A DNA stretch of 64,000 bases. Source: Eucalyptus grandis (taxonomy: Eukaryota > Streptophyta > Magnoliopsida > Myrtales > Myrtaceae). Where the stretch lies: contig NC_052619.1 in assembly GCF_016545825.1 (NCBI RefSeq), forward strand, positions 3,673,501-3,737,500, read 5' to 3'. Positions 58,383-64,000 of this stretch are shown in pieces. Below the pieces are notes generated by a model that made no database searches, was not told the DNA's origin, and saw nothing but the letters and a program-made list of their open reading frames with translations. Both the position numbers and the translations under genes were made by a program. How positions within the stretch are numbered: position 1 is the first letter of the stretch; the number at the start of each line of letters is the position of its first letter.

Positions 58383-58402
58383 TGATGTGCTCATATATCT
58401 CA

Positions 58403-60280
58403 AGTCTCAAGGTCTCAAGTGATGTCGAGTAGTTCATGATTCGAATTGTGCATTTCGTGCATGTTGGGAGACTTCTTTAATAGTACTCAAAGGAAAAGTC
58501 GGCACGTGTCCTTTGTTGACCTGGCGGGCATTAGGAATCTTTCTCTCTCAGTTAATAGTTTCCCAAATCGTGTTTGTTTACACTCGAGCAAAAGCAAAAG
58601 GCACTTTTTCATCTTCCCACCAAACTCAAAATACTATTCAAATTTCACTAAATTCTGAAAAATATTATATACAAAGTCACGTTTCAACATTTACATATTT
58701 TGAAAGTTTCAAAGGTTTTGACATAAGAAATGCTACCGTGATAAGTTTCAGATTAAGCAAAAAATAAGTAAGTAAAAATCTATCTAGAGATGCCCAATAT
58801 ACTAAATAGATTAATTACAATCATGAAAACATTTTGGCTACGGAAAAAGCTTGGAAAGTTAAATCTCTCATCTCATATCCATTATTTTTGTAAAGAGATT
58901 AAAGCTGAGTTTTAGCTTGGGATATTTATATTTTTGGGAATAATTTACTGTTCATAAACAATTTTTTTCTATTTTCATTCATTGTACAAGTTTTTAGTAG
59001 AAGAATACGTTTTGTAACTGTAAAAAATTTCTATTAATGGAATAGAAATACATTCGGTATGCGCCCAAATTTTGTTTGACTTAGAGTTTCTTATAATTTT
59101 TACTAGTTAGCAAGGTCGTTGGCCTTGGGGAGCCTTGTGGGAAGAGAAATGTACATTTCTGTTTTGTTTTTATTTTAGAAAACAAAAAGATAGAATAGAA
59201 AAGAAATATTTTTGGAATAAAAATCTAGTGTTATCAAAGCACTCTTGATTTTATCTCGTCATTTCTGTTTTTTTCTTTCTTTAGAGCTGAAATTCCATAA
59301 AAAAAAAAAAAATGTATCACGAAAGGCCAAAATTCAGACGATATACATCAGGCAAAAAGGCATACTGATGAATACGGGGTACCGAGTTGGGTGGGTCTTC
59401 TAAAAGTAGGATGACTAGGTCGGCCGTGTTCTCACTTACGGAAAATGAGGAGGGGTCACAACTGATCTTCTCTTCGCTGTTGCGGGCTACCATATCTTTT
59501 ATATCTAGAAGGAAAGGTCTTAAGGCGGCCCTTAGGGTGTGATGAGAAAACTAATGGTACACATGATAAAATTTCTTGAATGGAAATTGATTTTTTACTA
59601 GAAATTGAGAATCAATTTTAGCTTTTGATTTATTTTTAAATTTATTTTTACAATATAAATCGATTCTAAAAATAAATAAAAAATCAAATTGTGTAAGAAA
59701 CAAACTTTTATTCCAAACCTGTTCCAGAAAAAAAAAATAAAAAAATAAAAAAATGAAAATTTTATCATACAAATCTTAAGACGCATAGCTCATTCCCGCA
59801 TCGAACTGAAATTCCATTTTGGTAAAAGAACCTACGCTTTCTTAAGAGTGCTGAGCAAGATCTCAAAAGCTGCAGATCCATCACTCGACTGGGACAACAC
59901 GCGTGTCCAACGAATGTCTTTGGCAATATGGCATGGATCAAACAAGTCTAAACCAAATGCCAAACACGTGTCAGAACCTCCCGTTATCGTTTCCTTTCTG
60001 GTACGTGTAGCGGATCTACCTTAATTCCGGTGCAAGCATGAGCTTGCAAAATGACCATTATGAAAATCTCCTCATTTTCTTTGAAAAAATAAAATAAAAA
60101 TTGTCAATATATCATTCGAAAATAAATAATTTTATTTAAATCTGAAAAATTTGTGAACATATTATGTATGATTTTCCGCGTCAACATCCAAATAAATTAA
60201 AGGGCCTCAAGTATTTTGTAAGGTTTAAAATTAAAAAGGGGAAATTTCATTAAAAAAGTAAAAATACAAAATTTCGACAA
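58403..60280. other. Intergenic, AT-rich degraded repeats
   Basis: No gene supported. 58920-59240 resembles the arms and GC-rich core ('gttggccttggggagcc') of the element family at 32500-33190. 59540-59780 is an AT-rich low-complexity stretch. Confidence 0.4.
59965..59970. promoter_or_regulatory. G-box (CACGTG)
   Basis: The palindrome CACGTG in the context AACACGTGTC lies about 400 bp before the ATG of the PEP-mutase-like gene. Such sites bind bZIP or bHLH factors. A chance match cannot be excluded. Confidence 0.25.
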
Positions 60281-60343
60281 AATGCCAACTAATATTGCAA
60301 CTGTCCATGAGAAACAGCTTGCGAGCTCGCTTCACTATGCACT

Positions 60344-60367
60344 AGAGAGAGAGAGAGAGAGAGAGAG
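60344..60367. repeat. (GA)n in the 5' leader
   Basis: Twelve GA units end six bases before the ATG of the PEP-mutase-like gene. Confidence 0.85.
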
Positions 60368-60372
60368 CAACG

Positions 60373-63300
60373 ATGGTTTCTCCTTCAGTCGTCGGTTGCG
60401 GAGAAACCGCCTTCTCTCTCCTCCGCTCGCCGCCTCCGCCGCCGCCGCCGTCGCCGTCGCCGTCGCCGTCGCTGGCTTCTCTCTCTTCTCTTCGCTCTTC
60501 CGCCTCCGTAACCGGTTCGCCTCCCTCGCCCTCGCGCATTCACCTCGGACGATCGATCGAGCGCGGCGGTCTCCATCCTAAACCGCCGAGGAAACCGTTC
60601 CGCCCGGCGATCGCGTGCTCCGGCGACTACGCGAGCTGGAATCCGGCGGCGGAGTCCCCGGCCAGGGCGCTCCGGCGCGTCCTCGAGCTGCCGGGGATTC
60701 ACCAGGGGCCGGCTTGCTTCGACGCCCTCAGCGCGAAGCTCGTGGAGAGAGCGGGGTTCGATTACTGCTTCACGAGCGGTGAGTTCGGGAGTTGCGTTTA
60801 TTCGGTTCGTGATTGATTTTTGATCGGCGATGCTTGTTTGGAGGACTGTATGGCTGTTTCCATTGCGAATCGGTGCTTCCATTTCAAACAGTCGTAGTGA
60901 CGATGGATTGAACTGATCTTTTAAGTTTCATGCATAGATAGACCGTTTTCCAAGTTCCATGCATCCTGCGTCTTAGGTGTACCTTATTTTGCACGGGTAC
61001 ACTATACAGCTGATCACCATATAGGCCAGAGTTGTTTTCAGTGAGCCACTAGACATTGCTTGTGAAGCGGCAGTCGGACCGCAAATTCACTAAGGATCGG
61101 TCTGTTTGCCAATCTCCTTAATGGTGGGAATGGTTGCAATAAGCCCTCCAGGGGGAAGAAGGAGATTTTGTGGTTTTCAAAAGAATTCCCAAGGAAATCA
61201 TGATTCTGTTTCTCAGCAATTGAGTTGGTATAGTAAGTCAAAGTTGAAGGCGGACTTGAGTTAGAAGCATCCCTTACTGCTGAGAAGTTTCTTGAGCTCA
61301 TTGTCATCACCTCACTACAGTGTCGCCTGTTCCTTAATGTAATTATGACGACAACATAATCCCATTCTTGATCATTGATATTTCTTGTTAAATTCTTACT
61401 CCAATGGGTGGACAGATGGAATTTGAGCTCTGTTTAGCTATCAGCTACCTCTTACAAAATTTATATGCTTATGTGATAAGGTTAACAGTTCTCTTATCCC
61501 TTTCTGGCAGGGTTCTCAATATCTGCTGCTCGATTGGGGTTGCCTGATACTGGTTTAATCTCCTATGGAGAAATGGTAGATCAAGGGCAACAGATTACTA
61601 GCGCTGTCTCTATTCCTGTCATAGGGGATGCTGATAATGGATATGGAAATGCAATGAATGTGAAGAGGACTGTGAAAGGATATATCAAAGCTGGCTTTGC
61701 TGGACTCCTTCTAGAAGATCAGGTAGTTACTCTAAAGCAGGTTGTAGAGTTTTGAGCATTCTTATCAAATACCAATCTGTATATCTTTCCTCTGATTTTG
61801 GTTTCAAGTGTTTTTACTATAATTGTGACTTGTTCAAGAGAAAATAAGTGTCATCTTAGATTTTTGTAGGAGCTCCTATCAACCTAGAAATGAGGCTTGA
61901 AGAATATTGATTTTTTAGGCAACTAATCGTGTTTGATTTTGATAATCAAGTGAGGATATTTCTGATTTTGTTGAAAATAAGTGGTGCAAAGCATGTGGCT
62001 GTGTAAAATCCCATGGATTGCACAAACACATCATATAGCCATTTGTGCATGAACAGATGGACAAATGTATTTCTTGGTGGAACAAGTCTTTAAATCTGCT
62101 GTGCTGATGTAGTAAAAGGTGAAGTTTCATTAACATAACCGAGATAAGTGCCCTCAGGACATGTTATGACTAAACATAAAGAATGCAGAAGGCATATGGC
62201 ATAGTCGATTACAAGCATGCTGTACAATCTCATTGGCGAATAAATGGTGGTTTGATGCATGAAAATCCGAATGGGGTGTTTCATGAGATTCTGTCTGTAA
62301 TGTTTTGTTGTACCTTGGGTAACCTTTCGCAGGTCTATCCATGTTGAAACTGACTACAATTTACCTGGAGTTCTTGGTACACATGCCTCTCTAGGAGCAA
62401 TTTCATAGGCTGGGCAAAACTTCTTAATAACATCGTTGATAAAATTACAATGGTGGGATTTGTTCCATCTGATGATGCGGAGTTAACTGATAATTAAGTC
62501 AAATGCCTTTCTCAAGGCCATACGTTCATTTGTGCGTTGCATTTTTACCTTAATATTTATATCTATGATCTGAATCTAATTCTATATGTCCTACCAAATC
62601 ATTTGAATCTCAATCTCAACTCTCAGCCCACTATACTAGGATTTTCTTTCATGAATCGTGTGTCCACTTTGCAACTATGCTTCATTCAAATTTTCCAAGC
62701 AGTTATTGGGATAACTGTGTTGATTTTAGTTGTACATTTGTTGTCGCTGCTTGTCTCCCTGTTTCATAATGCTGACTCTATTGTTGATTTTCTGACGCCA
62801 GAAAATATAAAACAATAGAAGAGGGACAATTTGTTAGGTCTACACGTGTAAAAGAATGACAATATTGTAATACTATTAGCTCTTTTTGTGTTCAAGTTAT
62901 GTGTCTATATATGACTTTTGGTAAATTTGTAGTAGGTCAGACTATCATTTTTTATTAACCAGCATTTCCACAAATTAGTTGAACTACAGCTGCTAATCAA
63001 TTATCTGTCAGGCATTATAGGTCTTCTGCTTTGATGCTTTTATCTTCCTCAGTCCTGGCTCATTCATGTACTTCTTTTCCATTTACTTCTTCACTGTTAC
63101 ATCAACTGATGTTTACTTCTGTATGAGACATGAAATACTTACAAAGTATTTATTACAAGGTATCTCCAAAAGCTTGCGGTCATACTCGTGATAGAAAAGT
63201 GGTGTCTAGAGAAGAAGCAGTGATGAGAATAAAAGCTGCTCTCGATGCGCGAAAGGAAAGTGGATCTGACATCGTTATTATTGCACGAACTGATTCTCGT

Positions 63301-63441
63301 CAAGCAATTTCTTTGGGTGAATCACTCTGGAGGTCTCGGGCTTTTGCTGATGCTGGAGCAGATGTTCTTTTCATTGATGCTCTAGCTTCAAAAGAAGAGA
63401 TGAAGGCTTTCTGTGAAATTTCTCCGTCTGTCCCAAAAATG
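60373..63441 (+). CDS. Carboxyvinyl-carboxyphosphonate phosphorylmutase-like, plastid (partial)
   Basis: First three coding exons of an isocitrate lyase / PEP mutase superfamily enzyme of the plant At1g77060/At1g21440 type: 60373-60778, 61511-61722 and 63160-63441, with matching phases. Nothing that fits the next exon appears before the window end, so the C-terminal part lies outside. The first 75 or so residues are rich in Ser, Pro and Arg with few acidic residues, as in plastid transit peptides. The enzyme core begins LRRVLELPGIHQGPACFDAL. Landmarks are the metal-binding IGDADNGYGNA, LLLEDQ, the lid motif KACGHTR (KxCGH, the site of the catalytic Cys) and IIARTDSR. The family cleaves or rearranges C-C or P-C bonds of oxaloacetate-like or phosphonate substrates. 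The true plant substrate is not settled, and the name is by homology to a bacterial bialaphos enzyme. Confidence 0.88.
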
Positions 63442-64000
63442 GTACAACTAGTCCCCATTAATATGATATTCAATAAGCTCTTTTTAAAGTTTGGACATTC
63501 ATTATGCCTGTCTTTTTGTTGTGAACAATTAATCATATGTAACCTTAGAAATTGAACACCTATCAGCATCTGTATTTTCTTTTTCCCTGCTGGCACACGT
63601 AATAAAATTCATTATTCAATCAGATCACAATGCTTTAGGTCATGACTTTGATTGAAATGACAGGAGCTATGACTGGAGGGGAATTTACTAGCCAAGTGAG
63701 CTCCGGATCTTTTTCCTGGATATTCGAAATTTAAGAAGGAATGATAGCAGTTACCACTTACCATAAGTACACAAATGTACAAAAAGGAATTCCCTAGAAA
63801 ATTGACTAACTGAAAAATAAACATAAAAGTCATTTTTGTTGCTTTTCCTTCAGTCAAACGTAGAGTTGTCATGAATCAAGGGGAAAAAAAAATTAGATTG
63901 CTTGAAAGTTAGCCTGCGTTGCTTTTCAGACGGTGCAGCCCTTGCACAATGAATGTCTCTTTGTTTATGCTTACACTTGGTTTTTAGTGGACGAAGTTAA
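63442..64000 (+). other. Intron 3 of the PEP-mutase-like gene
   Basis: Opens with the GT donor at 63442 (AAAATG before GTACAA). No exon of the family is seen up to the right edge. Confidence 0.6.

Noticed and set aside
60385..60882. Arg-rich minus-strand frame of 165 codons
   Set aside because: Antisense shadow of the GC-rich transit-peptide exon of the PEP-mutase-like gene.

Overview
This is a gene-poor, transposon-rich stretch of plant nuclear DNA. The genes carry GT-AG introns and code for typical plant protein families: BAHD acyltransferases, a Pti1-like kinase, a GPI-anchored lipid transfer protein, a PORR protein, an organellar ribosomal protein L22 and a plastid PEP-mutase-like enzyme. 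The style is dicot. A woody dicot, perhaps of Myrtales, is only a guess. I saw no tRNA, rRNA or CRISPR feature.

Layout. 1-2960: 5' end of a PTI1-like kinase gene on the minus strand, leaving the window on the left. 2961-5400: intergenic, with a possible tRNA-derived SINE. 5470-12647: two plus-strand BAHD acyltransferase copies. The first is intact but has Leu for Trp in the DFGWG motif; the second is broken by a one-base frameshift. A third, intact copy lies at 36564-38084. 12837-16481: a PIF/Harbinger-type DNA transposon carrying only a decayed Myb/SANT ORF. 17219-17836: a Mutator-like foldback element. 19168-27066: a complete-ended Ty3/gypsy element of the Tat type that has lost gag and reverse transcriptase and keeps a broken integrase and three tandem-repeat families, inserted into an older repeat. 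27851-28649: a hAT-type MITE.

29865-35082: a six-exon gene for organellar ribosomal protein L22. 36046-36503: a hAT-like MITE whose right target duplication touches the TATA box of the third BAHD gene. 38596-44980: an eleven-exon minus-strand gene for a conserved plant protein of the At3g49140 type, convergent with BAHD copy 3. 46409-49333: a heavily decayed Ty1/copia element. 49540-50415: a three-exon GPI-anchored lipid transfer protein gene (minus). 50745-53314: a foldback or minisatellite region and a second Mutator-like MITE. 55599-56897: a PORR-domain organellar RNA-splicing protein. 57562-58382: a GGTTCC-rich insert between 20-bp direct repeats. 60373 to the window end: the first three coding exons of a plastid carboxyvinyl-carboxyphosphonate phosphorylmutase-like gene.

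The genes do not form one pathway. The only family cluster is the BAHD trio, probably tandem duplicates later separated by transposon growth. Its promoters show shared sequence, an orphan promoter copy and a MITE at a TATA box. I found nothing that needs a wholly new system to explain it; the best leads are these promoter and motif changes and several non-autonomous elements with clear target duplications.
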